From assembly GCA_031265445.1 (NCBI GenBank), contig JAISCQ010000109.1:1-33574 (forward strand): 33,574 bases of DNA. Reading direction: 5' to 3'. The translations under genes were made by a program, and so were the position numbers. The DNA comes from Bacteroidales bacterium (GTDB lineage Bacteria; Bacteroidota; Bacteroidia; Bacteroidales; UBA4181). The notes beneath the pieces are model-generated. The model made no database searches, was not told the origin of the DNA, and saw nothing but the letters and a program-made list of their open reading frames with translations. This document shows positions 15,379 through 24,701 of this stretch, in pieces (within the stretch, counting starts at the first letter, position 1; every line of letters begins with the position of its first letter).

Positions 15379-16083
15379 GTGACAAAGAACAAACTCAAGC
15401 GTTTTGCCGACATGGCCGCTTATCCCAATGTGATAGAGCCTAAATTTGAAGAAGTGTTCCGTACCGACTTCAGGTTGAAAGGCCGTTGGGGGGACGAGAT
15501 TTTCGGCAACCGCCACCCGTTGTCGCTGGAATTAGGCTGTGGCAAAGGCGAGTACACCATTGCCCTTGCGCGTAAATATCCCGGGAAGAACTTTATTGGC
15601 GTAGACATCAAGGGATCGCGCATGTGGGTGGGCGCTACAGACGCCTTGCAAAACAATTTGGCTAATGTGGCTTTCCTGCGCACGCGCATCGAATTTATCC
15701 GGTCAAGTTTTGCGACCGGCGAACTGTCCGAAATATGGATCACCTTCCCCGACCCGCAACCGCAACAAAGCCGTGCCAACAAACGGCTCACTTCTAAACG
15801 ATTCCTTCAGTTGTACCGCGAGATATTGCAGCCGGGAGGAACGATCCACCTGAAAACCGACAGTCAAAGCCTGTTTGAGTATACATGTAAAGTTTTAGAA
15901 TTAAATAAATTGAATATAATTACCTGTACCGATGATTTATACCATTCGGGATACGCTGATGATATTTTATCCGTACAGACTTATTACGAAAAAATGTTTA
16001 TAGATAAAGGATTTACCATCAAATATTTGAAATTTGAAATGCCGCATGAATCGGAAACTCTCCTCGTGGATGTGGCCGAATAG
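15379..16083 (+). CDS. trmB: tRNA (guanine-46-N7)-methyltransferase
   Basis: The 234-residue class I SAM methyltransferase forms m7G46 in tRNA variable loops. The SAM-binding ELGCGKGEYT lies at residues 51-60. IGVDIKGSRMW and the TrmB signature WITFPDPQP (~118-126), followed by NKRLTSKRFL, are present. The start is GTG at 15379, 28 bp after a good -7 box; no better ATG lies upstream. Length matches the family. Its end overlaps the start of the U32 gene, so the two are probably one transcription unit. Confidence 0.94.
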   Translation: MTKNKLKRFADMAAYPNVIEPKFEEVFRTDFRLKGRWGDEIFGNRHPLSLELGCGKGEYTIALARKYPGKNFIGVDIKGSRMWVGATDALQNNLANVAFLRTRIEFIRSSFATGELSEIWITFPDPQPQQSRANKRLTSKRFLQLYREILQPGGTIHLKTDSQSLFEYTCKVLELNKLNIITCTDDLYHSGYADDILSVQTYYEKMFIDKGFTIKYLKFEMPHESETLLVDVAE

Positions 16084-17308
16084 AGGCTCCCTCGAACTGA
16101 TGCTGCCTGTCGGTTCGTGGGAATCGCTGGCAGCCGCGTTGCAAACCGGGTGCGATGCTGTGTACTTCGGTACGGGTGGCCTCAACATGCGTTCGCAGTC
16201 ATCTGCCAACTTTTCGCCTGACGATCTGGCGCAGATTGTTGCTACCTGCCGCGAAAAAAGCGTCAAAACCTACTTGACGCTCAATACCGTGGTTTACGAC
16301 AGCGATATGGAAGCCTTGCAGGAAACTGCCGATGCCGCCTTCCGTTACGGGGTTGATGCCATCATTGCTTCCGACATGGCGACCATCCTGTATGCGAGAC
16401 AAATCGGTCTGGAAGTGCATGCTTCCACCCAGTTGAATATCAGCAACCGGCAAGCCGTGCAGTTCTTTGCACAGTATTGCGATGTGATGGTACTTGCCCG
16501 TGAACTCAATCTGGAACAAGTGGCCGGGATCAGTACGTTTATACGGGAGAATCATATTACCGGGCCATCCGGTCGGTTGGTGGAGATCGAAATGTTTTGT
16601 CACGGCGCTCTTTGCATGGCTGTATCGGGCAAATGTTACCTGAGCCTGCACGAATACAACCGTTCCGCCAATCGGGGCGGGTGCGTACAAATCTGTCGCC
16701 GGTCCTACACGGCGGTGGATCATGAAACCGGTCGCCGGTTAGCTGTTGACAATTCCTGCATCATGTCGCCCAAGGACCTGTGCACCATCGGGTTTATCGA
16801 TAAAATGATTGAGGCAGGCGTACGGGTGTTTAAAGTGGAAGGTCGTGCTCGTGGCCCTGAATATGTGAAAACAGTGGGAGAATGTTACCACGAAGCTTTG
16901 GCAGCATACTGCATCGGCGCCTGCGACGCACCCAGGGTAGCCAAGTGGACCGAAAGACTGCAAACCGTATTCAACCGTGGTTTCTGGGATGGTTACTATT
17001 TGGGAAAGAGTATGGCCGAGCTGAACGACGTGCACGGCTCGAAAGCTACCCGGCGAAAAGAATATATCGCTTTATGCGGCAACTATCTTACGAAACTTGG
17101 AGTAGGCGAATTCCAGATGCAATCCGGTTCCCTCTCGGTGGGTGATCATATTCTGGTGATCGGGCCTACTACCGGCGTAGTGGAAATGGTAGTGCCTGAA
17201 ATACGCGTCAATCTGAAACCGGTAGAGCAAACCGTTAAGGGCGATGTGTTTTCGATGCCTTTGCCGCAACCTGTCCGGCGTTCGGATAAGATTTACAAAT
17301 GGATGTAA
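16070..17308 (+). CDS. Peptidase U32 family protein (TrhP/YegQ-like)
   Basis: The 412-residue protein begins with the family pattern LELMLPVGSWESLAAALQTG, then CDAVYFG. It carries the U32 signature with clustered cysteines, EMFCHGALCMAVSGKCYLS, followed by NRGGCVQICRRSY. Despite the peptidase name, characterised relatives (TrhP, RlhA, UbiU/V) act in RNA hydroxylation or ubiquinone synthesis with Fe-S or prephenate-dependent chemistry. A tRNA-modification role fits the adjacent trmB. The start is uncertain: ATG 16070 overlaps trmB by 14 bp, while 16034 would add 12 residues and a 50-bp overlap. Confidence 0.88.
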   Translation: MWPNRGSLELMLPVGSWESLAAALQTGCDAVYFGTGGLNMRSQSSANFSPDDLAQIVATCREKSVKTYLTLNTVVYDSDMEALQETADAAFRYGVDAIIASDMATILYARQIGLEVHASTQLNISNRQAVQFFAQYCDVMVLARELNLEQVAGISTFIRENHITGPSGRLVEIEMFCHGALCMAVSGKCYLSLHEYNRSANRGGCVQICRRSYTAVDHETGRRLAVDNSCIMSPKDLCTIGFIDKMIEAGVRVFKVEGRARGPEYVKTVGECYHEALAAYCIGACDAPRVAKWTERLQTVFNRGFWDGYYLGKSMAELNDVHGSKATRRKEYIALCGNYLTKLGVGEFQMQSGSLSVGDHILVIGPTTGVVEMVVPEIRVNLKPVEQTVKGDVFSMPLPQPVRRSDKIYKWM

Positions 17309-17397
17309 ATCAGAGGTATCTTTAAAATGCAACAGTCACATGTTCGAAACTATTCATCATTAAAAAAATTAAAAAAATATAAAAATCACTCAATTGA

Positions 17398-17428
17398 TTT
17401 GTAGGTTGTAATAATTAATGTATTTTTG
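17398..17428 (+). promoter_or_regulatory. Consensus Bacteroidota promoter of nikR
   Basis: TTTG at 17398-17401 and TATTTTTG at 17421-17428 are separated by exactly 19 bp, a full match to the TTTG / TAnnTTTG consensus. Transcription would begin about 17435, some 20 bases before the nikR ATG. Confidence 0.8.
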
Positions 17429-17456
17429 CGGCACGATTTAATAATTTGGTGTCATT

Positions 17457-17870
17457 ATGGCTGTAACCCGTTTTGGTGTTTCTTTGGAAAGCGAATTGCT
17501 GGAGGCTTTGGATAATTATGTGGTCGAAAATAATTTTCCAAATCGCTCACGGGCCATCCGTCAATTGATTGAACGGAATCTGGTGGAGCGGAAATGGCAG
17601 TGCAATCATACCGTTGCAGGCGCCGTTACATTGCTGTATGACCACCACCGGCGCGAATTGGGAAACCGCATCGTCGACATCCAGCACGATTATTTCAAGG
17701 AAATATTGGCTGTGCAACATTTCCATCTTTCGCACGAAACCTGTATGGAAATTATTGCCGTGCGGGGACAGGCGTGCCGGTTGACGGAATTGGCCGATAA
17801 ACTGATCGGTTTGAAAGGAATAAAGCACGGCAAGTTAGCGATGACCCAAAGCGACGAAATCACAGGTTAG
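17457..17870 (+). CDS. nikR: Nickel-responsive transcriptional regulator NikR
   Basis: The 137-residue protein has an N-terminal ribbon-helix-helix DNA-binding domain (VTRFGVSLESELLEALDNYV) and a C-terminal ACT-like nickel domain. The four high-affinity nickel ligands of E. coli NikR (His76, His87, His89, Cys95) map to His77, His88, His90 and Cys96, all conserved, so it should sense Ni(II). It opens a run of uptake genes: two TonB-dependent receptors and a DUF4374 lipoprotein follow on the same strand. NikR usually represses nickel import when nickel is plentiful, so these receptors are candidate targets. A GTAACAC half-site-like sequence occurs at 17891-17897, but its partner is not convincing. 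Confidence 0.95.
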   Translation: MAVTRFGVSLESELLEALDNYVVENNFPNRSRAIRQLIERNLVERKWQCNHTVAGAVTLLYDHHRRELGNRIVDIQHDYFKEILAVQHFHLSHETCMEIIAVRGQACRLTELADKLIGLKGIKHGKLAMTQSDEITG

Positions 17871-17926
17871 CATATTTTTTTGCATATATAGTAACACGAT
17901 TTTATAAAACAATAGCACTTAAAAAG

Positions 17927-19807
17927 ATGGTACAAAAATTTTCCTTTTTGACAGTTTCATTCTTTCTTTTGATCTCCAACGGCCTGTCGGCACAGGAGGA
18001 TACGATACATCGCGATATCGACGAGGTAGTAGTAACCGCTACGCGCGCTTCGGTCAACCGCAACAATGTACCGATGACTATTTCTGTGATTAACCGGGCC
18101 GAGATAGAGGAAAGCAGCGAATCGGCCCTGTTGCCGGTATTATCCGAACGTGTACCGGGTCTGTTTGTAACGCAGCGCGGCGTAACGGGATTTGGCGTAG
18201 CTGCCGGCGGTACGGGCGGCATCACCATGCGCGGCGTGGGCGGCAGTCCCACTACCGAAGTCCTGGTGCTTATTGACGGACATCCGCAATACATGGGCGT
18301 CATGGGGCATCATCTCCCCGATGCATACGTAGCGTCGGACGTGGAGAAGGTAGAGGTAATCCGCGGACCGGCCTCCATACTGTACGGGTCGAATGCCATG
18401 GGAGGCGTCATTAACATCATCACGCGCAGGCAAAATACCGAAGGCTGGAACGCCAACGGACGTGTGATGTATGGTTCGTACAACACGCAGAAGTATATGG
18501 CCAACGGCGGATTAAAAAAGGGAAAATTCAACGGCTACCTGTCCGTCAATCATGACCGCACCGATGGACACCGCTCCAATTCGGATTTCGCTATTACCAA
18601 CGGCTATTTGAAACTGGGTTATCAACTGAATGAGCATTTCCAGGTATGGGGCGACGCGAGTCTTGCCTCATACGAAGCACAAAACCCGGGAACGACTGCG
18701 GACACGATGATCAACAATACGGCCGACATCCTCCGAGGAGTGGCTTCCGTGACAGTAGAAAACAATTACGGGAAACTAAGCGGGGCGCTTAAATTCTTCT
18801 ATAATTTCGGCGACCATAAAGTGAATGATGGCTACAGTAAAGGCGGCGCTCCCACGAATTTCTTTTATCGCTCCACCGACCATAATTATGGTATCACGTT
18901 TTACCAGACTTTCCGACCCTTTACAGGAAATATGATTACTGCCGGCATTGATTACAAAAGTTTCGGCGGCCATGCATGGAACGATTATACGGATGCTACC
19001 CCCAATCTTGTGCTGCTGCCCGACACCTCGCTCTACGAACTGGGCGGTTATGTGATCATGCAGCAAACCCTGTTTGAAAAGCTGACCCTGAATGTCGGGG
19101 TACGCTTGGAAAACAGTGAAAGGTTCGGTACCGAATGGGTGCCGCAGGCGGGATTATCGTACCGCCCGCTACGGCATACCGTATTGAAAGCATCTGTTTC
19201 CAAGGGATTCCGGAGCCCGACCATCCGGGAAATGTACATGTTCCCGCCGCATAACCCGGATTTGCAGCCCGAACGCATGATCAACTATGAAGTATCCGTC
19301 GGGCAGGGCTTTTTCGAGGGACGCCTCACGGCTGAACTTACCGGCTACATCGCCGACGGGAGCAACCTGATCATGACCCAGATGGGAAGAAATCTGAACG
19401 CGGGCGATTTCAAGAATCAGGGCATTGAATTTTCCCTGCGATGGAACGCCTTGAAAAATCTGAATATACAGGGAAATTATTCGTATTTGCATGCGGAAAA
19501 ACCAATTTTATCCGCTCCCGGACAACAGGCTTACATTGCGGCAAGCTACCGGATGCACAAGTGGACGTTGAGCGCCAATTATCAATATGTGCACGACCTG
19601 TATACGCAAAACCCGATTCCGGCGGAAACCGACCCGCATAAGGAAAGCTACGGCTTATGGAATGCAAAAGTTTCTTATCGTCCGTTGAAATGGCTGGACG
19701 TATTCGTGAAAGGCGAAAACCTTACCGGTAAGTCGTACGCCATTGTGTATGATTATCCGATGCCGGGAGTTACGGTATTCGGAGGCATCAACCTTTCCCT
19801 GAGATAA
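17927..19807 (+). CDS. TonB-dependent outer-membrane receptor 1
   Basis: The 626-residue protein has a signal peptide (residues 1-~22, ending GLSAQ) and a TonB-box-like IDEVVVTATRA segment directly after it. The plug domain follows, with LSERVPGLFVTQRG and a VEKVEVIRGPASILYGSNAMGGVINI block. A ~22-strand barrel ends in the aromatic-rich terminus PGVTVFGGINLSLR. It lacks the carboxypeptidase-like N-terminal extension of SusC types, so it resembles vitamin, siderophore or metal receptors. It starts 56 bp after nikR, which points to nickel or a nickel/iron chelate as cargo by inference. The following receptor gene begins within about 100 bp. Confidence 0.92.
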   Translation: MVQKFSFLTVSFFLLISNGLSAQEDTIHRDIDEVVVTATRASVNRNNVPMTISVINRAEIEESSESALLPVLSERVPGLFVTQRGVTGFGVAAGGTGGITMRGVGGSPTTEVLVLIDGHPQYMGVMGHHLPDAYVASDVEKVEVIRGPASILYGSNAMGGVINIITRRQNTEGWNANGRVMYGSYNTQKYMANGGLKKGKFNGYLSVNHDRTDGHRSNSDFAITNGYLKLGYQLNEHFQVWGDASLASYEAQNPGTTADTMINNTADILRGVASVTVENNYGKLSGALKFFYNFGDHKVNDGYSKGGAPTNFFYRSTDHNYGITFYQTFRPFTGNMITAGIDYKSFGGHAWNDYTDATPNLVLLPDTSLYELGGYVIMQQTLFEKLTLNVGVRLENSERFGTEWVPQAGLSYRPLRHTVLKASVSKGFRSPTIREMYMFPPHNPDLQPERMINYEVSVGQGFFEGRLTAELTGYIADGSNLIMTQMGRNLNAGDFKNQGIEFSLRWNALKNLNIQGNYSYLHAEKPILSAPGQQAYIAASYRMHKWTLSANYQYVHDLYTQNPIPAETDPHKESYGLWNAKVSYRPLKWLDVFVKGENLTGKSYAIVYDYPMPGVTVFGGINLSLR

Positions 19808-19904
19808 TGTGACCTGTAAAGGCTGTACGGATCCAATCAAATTCGGTTTGATGGACAAACGCCTGTTTGGTAGACGATTTTCAGGACAGATACAATCCCG
19901 GAAA

Positions 19905-22265
19905 ATGAGGATAATCAGGTGTGTTTTATCCCTTTTTGTGATGATAGCGGCAGGGCTTTTTCCGGTTGTGCAGGGGCAGGCATTGTCCGGAAGAGTCGTT
20001 GATTGCAGTACCGGTCAACTGCTTTCAGGAGTATCGGTGCGGATTGACGGGACCTCCATCGGTACGGTTACCGACAGCGACGGACGGTATTCATTCTCCA
20101 CGCTTGATGTCGGCAGTCATCGATTGGTATTTTCCTTTACGGGAATGAAAAGCGAACCCCGAACCGTTGACCTCTACGATGGAAAAACCAAAACGCTCAA
20201 TGTGTGCATGGAGGAGGATCTGATTATGATGAACGGGGTAACAGTCGAAGCGCGCTACGAGCGGAAAGAGATGAAAAAAGCCCGCGAACAGGGCGTTCCC
20301 GTGTCGGTAATCGACGGCAAACTGCTTGCGGGACGCGGGACGTCCATTGCCGAGGTTATCAATCACCAGACCGGCGTGAAAGTGCGCCGGACGGGCGGCG
20401 CAGGCAGCGACACGAAAATCAACGTGCGCGGGCTGGAAGGCAACCGCGTGCAAATCTATATGGACGGTCATGCCCTGAACACACCCGACGGCTCGTTCTC
20501 CATCAACGACCTTCCGCTACAGTTCATCGAACGGATAGAGATTTACAAGGGCATTGTCCCGCCCGAATTTGGCGGCGACGGGCTGGGCAGCGCCATTAAC
20601 GTGGTGACCGTTGAGCCGGAAGGCAGCTACTACGATGCGTGGTACAGCCTCCAGTCGTATGGCGTGCAGGAGGGCAGCCTGCTTTACAAGCATTATTTTC
20701 CAAAAGCCAAAATGTATTCCGCCGTCATGATTGGCGGCGAACACGCTCTGAACAACTACTCGATGCAGTCGCCCTACACGTCCGGACTGACTGTTAAACG
20801 GGACCACGACCGCTTTCGCAAACTGTACGGTGCGGTAACGCTTGAATTTAAGGAAAGGTACTTCGACAAGTTTGAAATCGAAAACGTGTTTTACGCCAGC
20901 GACAGGGAAGTACAGGGCATACAGGCAAACATCCGTCACGCGCGCACAGCCGGATGGCTCGCCGGCTCTACGCTAAAGCTCGAAAAGAAAAGCTTCCTGA
21001 CGGAAAAGATGGACATGAAGCTTCGGGGAATGGCGCTCTACGGCGTTAACCACCTCAACGATACGTCGTCCTGTACTTACGACTTTTACGGCGGGTATTT
21101 CCTGAATACGTACCGCGGGGAGATAGGCTCCGTGCCCAATCTCTCGGACGACAGGATGCAGGATTACCGCTACAACCTCAACCTGAAATATCGCCTCTTG
21201 CCCGACATGAGCATCAACCTGAACAATGATTTCCGCTTCGTCCACACGGAAACCAACGACACGCTTGCCGACCGCTACCTGAATACGCATTACAGCGGCT
21301 TCACCACCGGCATCGCCACCATGATCTCGTCGTTCAACCTTGAAAACAAGTGGTTCGACCGTCGCGTCACCACGCTGCTCACCGGACGTCATTACTTCTA
21401 CGGTGTGCGCGGAAAGACGGTAGACTTGAGCTACGGAACAAACGCCATGCCCGACGAGGCCAATGAGCGGCGTCACCATGGCGGTTACAGCCTGGCGGTA
21501 AAGTATGACTTTGCCCGCTCATGGCTGCTGAAACTGGCGCTGGAGCACAACTACCGTCTCCCCAGAAGCGAAGAACTGCTGGGCGACCGCGTGAGGATTA
21601 TCCCCAATACCAAGCTCCGCCCCGAACAGGCAAACAATTACAATCTCGGCGTGATGTTCGACCGCTATTACGAGGGCTTTCGCCGCCTGCAAATGGAAGC
21701 CAACGTGTATGCCATGTCCGTAAGCGACATGATGATGACCCGTAGCGCCAACTACTACATGGGTTACTACAACGTGGGGAAAGCCCTGCTGTGGGGCGCC
21801 GACATGGAGGTGAAGTGGGACGTCAGCCGCGAGTGGTTTCTGATGGTGAACGCGACGTACCAGAGGTCTATCGACAAGGCGCGCTACGTGGCGGGAACGC
21901 AAACGCCCAATGTCGCTTATGACATGCAAATCCCGCACATCCCCATTTTCTTCGTCAACTGGTCGGCGGACTACCGCAGGGACAACCTTTTCGGCGGACG
22001 CAGGCAGTACAGCCGCTTCTACTACGAGGGCGGATATACCGACAAATATTACTACGGCTACAACCTGACAGTCAATCAGAATTTCGTTATTCCCTCGTCG
22101 TGCATACATACCGTCGGGGCGGAATACGCCATTCTCGACCGGCGCGTACTGTTCTCAATAGAATGTCATAACCTCTTCAACTCAAAAGAGCTGACCAACC
22201 TGAACTACCCGCTGGCAGGGCGAACCGTACAGGCAAAACTGAGGTTGACTACACTGAAATGGTGA
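19905..22265 (+). CDS. TonB-dependent receptor 2 with CarboxypepD-regulatory-like domain (XusA-like)
   Basis: From ATG 19905 the protein has 786 residues: signal peptide MRIIRCVLSLFVMIAAGL..., then a carboxypeptidase-regulatory-like beta domain (ALSGRVVDCSTGQLLSGVSV, FSFTGMKSE). The plug contains VRRTGGAGSDTKINVRGLEG and IERIEIYKGIVPPEFGGDGL, and the barrel ends GRTVQAKLRLTTLKW. The frame is open upstream to 19809, but those 32 residues have no signal-peptide character, so I reject that start. It is followed by a DUF4374 lipoprotein, the gene pair that defines the XusAB xenosiderophore system of Bacteroides thetaiotaomicron. No XusC-like PepSY membrane reductase is adjacent. Cargo is inferred, not shown. 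Confidence 0.9.
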   Translation: MRIIRCVLSLFVMIAAGLFPVVQGQALSGRVVDCSTGQLLSGVSVRIDGTSIGTVTDSDGRYSFSTLDVGSHRLVFSFTGMKSEPRTVDLYDGKTKTLNVCMEEDLIMMNGVTVEARYERKEMKKAREQGVPVSVIDGKLLAGRGTSIAEVINHQTGVKVRRTGGAGSDTKINVRGLEGNRVQIYMDGHALNTPDGSFSINDLPLQFIERIEIYKGIVPPEFGGDGLGSAINVVTVEPEGSYYDAWYSLQSYGVQEGSLLYKHYFPKAKMYSAVMIGGEHALNNYSMQSPYTSGLTVKRDHDRFRKLYGAVTLEFKERYFDKFEIENVFYASDREVQGIQANIRHARTAGWLAGSTLKLEKKSFLTEKMDMKLRGMALYGVNHLNDTSSCTYDFYGGYFLNTYRGEIGSVPNLSDDRMQDYRYNLNLKYRLLPDMSINLNNDFRFVHTETNDTLADRYLNTHYSGFTTGIATMISSFNLENKWFDRRVTTLLTGRHYFYGVRGKTVDLSYGTNAMPDEANERRHHGGYSLAVKYDFARSWLLKLALEHNYRLPRSEELLGDRVRIIPNTKLRPEQANNYNLGVMFDRYYEGFRRLQMEANVYAMSVSDMMMTRSANYYMGYYNVGKALLWGADMEVKWDVSREWFLMVNATYQRSIDKARYVAGTQTPNVAYDMQIPHIPIFFVNWSADYRRDNLFGGRRQYSRFYYEGGYTDKYYYGYNLTVNQNFVIPSSCIHTVGAEYAILDRRVLFSIECHNLFNSKELTNLNYPLAGRTVQAKLRLTTLKW

Positions 22266-22353
22266 TCAGGAAAGAACGATGAATCATAAAGCGGTTTACG
22301 CAGGGGCATCATGAATAGTATACATAACAAACAAATTTTAAATTTTATATCAA

Positions 22354-23565
22354 ATGAAGACAGTGAATTTTACATGTACGATGCTCCTTGCAGCATCCTG
22401 TTTTGTCGCTTGCGACAAAGACAACTCCAGCGAAGACGTCACGGACAGGGCTAAATTAGTACTTGCCATAGACATGAGCGCCAGCGAATCTACCGTAGGC
22501 TACATCGTCCCGGTGGGAGAAAGCCTACTGAACGGCGGAACGGCGTCGCTCGCTCTGGCGCATGAGGTGTACGCCTCGCCTTACGTGGAAGTATACAAAG
22601 ATTGGGCGTTCAACATCCCGAATGCTTACATGCCGCCCGTCATCAAACGCTTTACCCGTCAGGATGACGGCAGCCTGATGCCTGACGGCGAATTGACGCT
22701 GTCGCAAAACAATCAGGCGGGAGCGGGCAACATCCTGTTTTTCTCAGACGCAAAGGCGTATGCCAGCCTAATGCTGGAAAACAAAATCATTATCTTTAAC
22801 CCCTCGACGATGCAGAAAACCGGCGAGATTGACCTTGCCAAGCCCGAATATGGCATTAACGGCAGTTCCACGCCCAATCCGCTGGGGATGATGGAACGCG
22901 ATGGAAAGGTTTTTGTCGGCTGCCTCGGACTGTCGTCTCCACCGCTGTCGCACGACGGTGCCTACATGATCGTCATCAATGCGGCGACCGACAGACCCGA
23001 AAAGTTCATCAGCGACCTGCGAGGCACCGGCGCTTCTTTCTTCGGAAATCAGGGAATGTACCGGGACGAAAAAGGCGATATCTATGTCATGTGTTACGCT
23101 TCCTACGGCTACGCGCCCGGGCAAAAGAGCGGCTTCCTGCGCATCAAAAAGGGCTCGACGGATTTCGATCCCGACTATTTCTTCAATATCACCGACAGGG
23201 TTATCCCCGAAATACAGGGCGAACACGTCGTCCTGACCAATTTTATGTACGACCGCAACGGCACTGCCTACATATTCGGGCAAAATCCCGCGTATGCAAG
23301 CAATCCCATCGACTACGCCAACGACCTGCCGATACAGTCGTTCAAAATCAACCTGTACGACCAGACGCTTACACTGCTCGACCTGCCGCGCTCCAATTCC
23401 TATTCGCACAGTATTCTCCGCTACGGCGACCTGATCCTGTTTGGCCTGGCCACGCAGTCCGCCGGCGCCGGCTACTTCTCATACAACCCGGTTACGGGCG
23501 AAACCGGAAAGACGCCTTTCCTGAACGTTCCCGGAACGATACTCGATGCAGGCGTGTTCGAGTGA
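22354..23565 (+). CDS. DUF4374 / XusB-like surface lipoprotein
   Basis: The 403-residue protein has a lipoprotein signal (lipobox-type Cys ~20, FVAC) and a short Asp/Lys/Ser-rich stretch after it. The mature part is a seven-bladed-propeller-like protein of the DUF4374 type, with repeated blade motifs (ERDGKVFVGCLG, YRDEKGDIYVMCYASYG, YDRNGTAYIFGQNP, LRYGDLILFGLATQ). XusB, a member of this family, binds ferric enterobactin at the cell surface and hands it to XusA. The upstream TonB receptor makes the same pairing here. The N-terminus (MKTVNF...SSEDVTD) closely resembles that of the variable lipoprotein at 842. A palindromic repeat follows the stop. Confidence 0.82.
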   Translation: MKTVNFTCTMLLAASCFVACDKDNSSEDVTDRAKLVLAIDMSASESTVGYIVPVGESLLNGGTASLALAHEVYASPYVEVYKDWAFNIPNAYMPPVIKRFTRQDDGSLMPDGELTLSQNNQAGAGNILFFSDAKAYASLMLENKIIIFNPSTMQKTGEIDLAKPEYGINGSSTPNPLGMMERDGKVFVGCLGLSSPPLSHDGAYMIVINAATDRPEKFISDLRGTGASFFGNQGMYRDEKGDIYVMCYASYGYAPGQKSGFLRIKKGSTDFDPDYFFNITDRVIPEIQGEHVVLTNFMYDRNGTAYIFGQNPAYASNPIDYANDLPIQSFKINLYDQTLTLLDLPRSNSYSHSILRYGDLILFGLATQSAGAGYFSYNPVTGETGKTPFLNVPGTILDAGVFE

Positions 23566-23574
23566 ACGGATTAT

Positions 23575-23623
23575 ACGCAAGCTTGCGTGCTGACCTGTCA
23601 GGCTGCAAGGCTGCCGACAGGGT
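23575..23623. repeat. CTGWCAGG-family repeat with covarying central palindrome
   Basis: ACGCAAGCTTGCGT (23575-23588) is a perfect palindrome equal to the ACGTAAGCTTACGT centre of the big clusters, with one compensated pair changed in both arms. It is followed by GACCTGTCAGG (23592-23602) and a degenerate GCCGACAGGGT unit (23613-23623). It lies directly after the DUF4374 gene. Confidence 0.8.
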
Positions 23624-23664
23624 TTCCCACTTATCCATGAAAAAATGAATTTCACCCTCCGGTA

Positions 23665-23694
23665 TTGCAGAATGAACAAAAAGATATATTTTTG
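23665..23694 (+). promoter_or_regulatory. Promoter of the lipoprotein gene at 23718
   Basis: TTG (23665-23667), then 19 bp, then TATTTTTG (23687-23694), which is an exact TAnnTTTG box. The predicted start lies only about 17 bases before the TTG start codon at 23718, which supports that start and gives a very short leader. Confidence 0.7.
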
Positions 23695-23717
23695 CATCTA
23701 TCAAAACCGATTCTCTT

Positions 23718-24692
23718 TTGAATACTTTGGCCTGCGCTATCCGATACCTGTTCTTCGCATTAGTGCCGTTGTTCCTTTCGGCATGCGTAACCATGCGCCG
23801 TTGTCCGATTGAAACACTGCAACCGGCGCGGTTGATCGTCGAAGGGCCTAAAAAGAACATTGCCGTCTGCGCTTCGCAAAAGCTTTTTTCGGATGCCATC
23901 ATGTCCAATGACGGCGCCATAGGCGTCCCGGCTGACTCGCTGATTGCCAATATCCTCTTCTCGTTGCAACAGTATTGGGAAGGCGCGCCCAGTTATGAGG
24001 ATGCCCGGTTCTTCATCTACATCACAAACGATAACGAACTCCCCGAGTCTTCCGATTTCGACCTGGTGGTGCGATTAGACCGGCTACAGGTGGACAATGC
24101 TTATTACGGACAGCAATACGCTTATTTCGAATGGGAAGCCTATCTGTATGTGCATTATGCAGCAAAATGGTCGGTAAGCGACAAATCAGGGGCATTGCTT
24201 GACGAATACACCGATCGCGACCTGATTGTATGGCCTTCGGGCACCCGCCCGGGAAAAGCGGAGGCTGTGGCGAACCTGCCCGACATTCAAGATGCCTGGT
24301 GGGATATGGGTATTGCACTGGCGCGGAACTGTGCCGCCCGGATTGTACCGCAGTGGCATACAGGAGTGCGCCCCATATATATGGTCAATAAATTTCCGGA
24401 ACTGTCGCAGCAAGCATACACGGCCATGCAAAACGACGGCTATGGAAGAGCTTTCGATATATGGGAAACCATGCTGTTATCGTGCCGTAAAAGCGGACAA
24501 AAAAGAACAAAAGGCCAAATTACCTATAACATGGCGGTAGCCTGCGAATTTCAAAACCAGTTGGATCAAGCCGTCCGGTGGGCGCAAAAATCGACGAACC
24601 TGAAACGGAAATTCAAAACGGTAGATTATCTCAACCTCCTGCGCGAAAGACAGCAGCATCAGAAACAGCTTGACCAGCAAACCGCACCTTAA
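23718..24692 (+). CDS. Uncharacterised lipoprotein with TPR-like C-terminus (DUF6340-like)
   Basis: The protein has 324 residues and starts at TTG 23718. The next ATG falls after the lipobox, so TTG is required for export. The signal peptide ends LFLSAC with the acylated Cys near residue 23. Residues ~40-220 form one compact domain (VVRLDRLQVDNAYYGQQYAY; WWDMGIALARNCAARIVPQW). Residues ~235-315 look like tetratricopeptide helices (YNMAVACEFQNQLDQAVRWA, then QKSTNLKR). I recall similar Bacteroidota lipoproteins labelled DUF6340, but I am not certain. It ends 9 bases before the M48 protease start, so they are likely co-transcribed. Function unknown; it is probably periplasm-facing. Confidence 0.75.
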   Translation: MNTLACAIRYLFFALVPLFLSACVTMRRCPIETLQPARLIVEGPKKNIAVCASQKLFSDAIMSNDGAIGVPADSLIANILFSLQQYWEGAPSYEDARFFIYITNDNELPESSDFDLVVRLDRLQVDNAYYGQQYAYFEWEAYLYVHYAAKWSVSDKSGALLDEYTDRDLIVWPSGTRPGKAEAVANLPDIQDAWWDMGIALARNCAARIVPQWHTGVRPIYMVNKFPELSQQAYTAMQNDGYGRAFDIWETMLLSCRKSGQKRTKGQITYNMAVACEFQNQLDQAVRWAQKSTNLKRKFKTVDYLNLLRERQQHQKQLDQQTAP

Positions 24693-24701
24693 ATTTGCCG
24701 A

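Noticed and set aside
17880-17897. Full NikR operator
   Set aside because: Only one half-site is acceptable. The second half and spacing do not match, so it is kept only as a weak hint.
19809-19904. Upstream start for TonB receptor 2
   Set aside because: The 32 extra residues are polar and Cys/Arg-containing, and would place the signal peptide internally.
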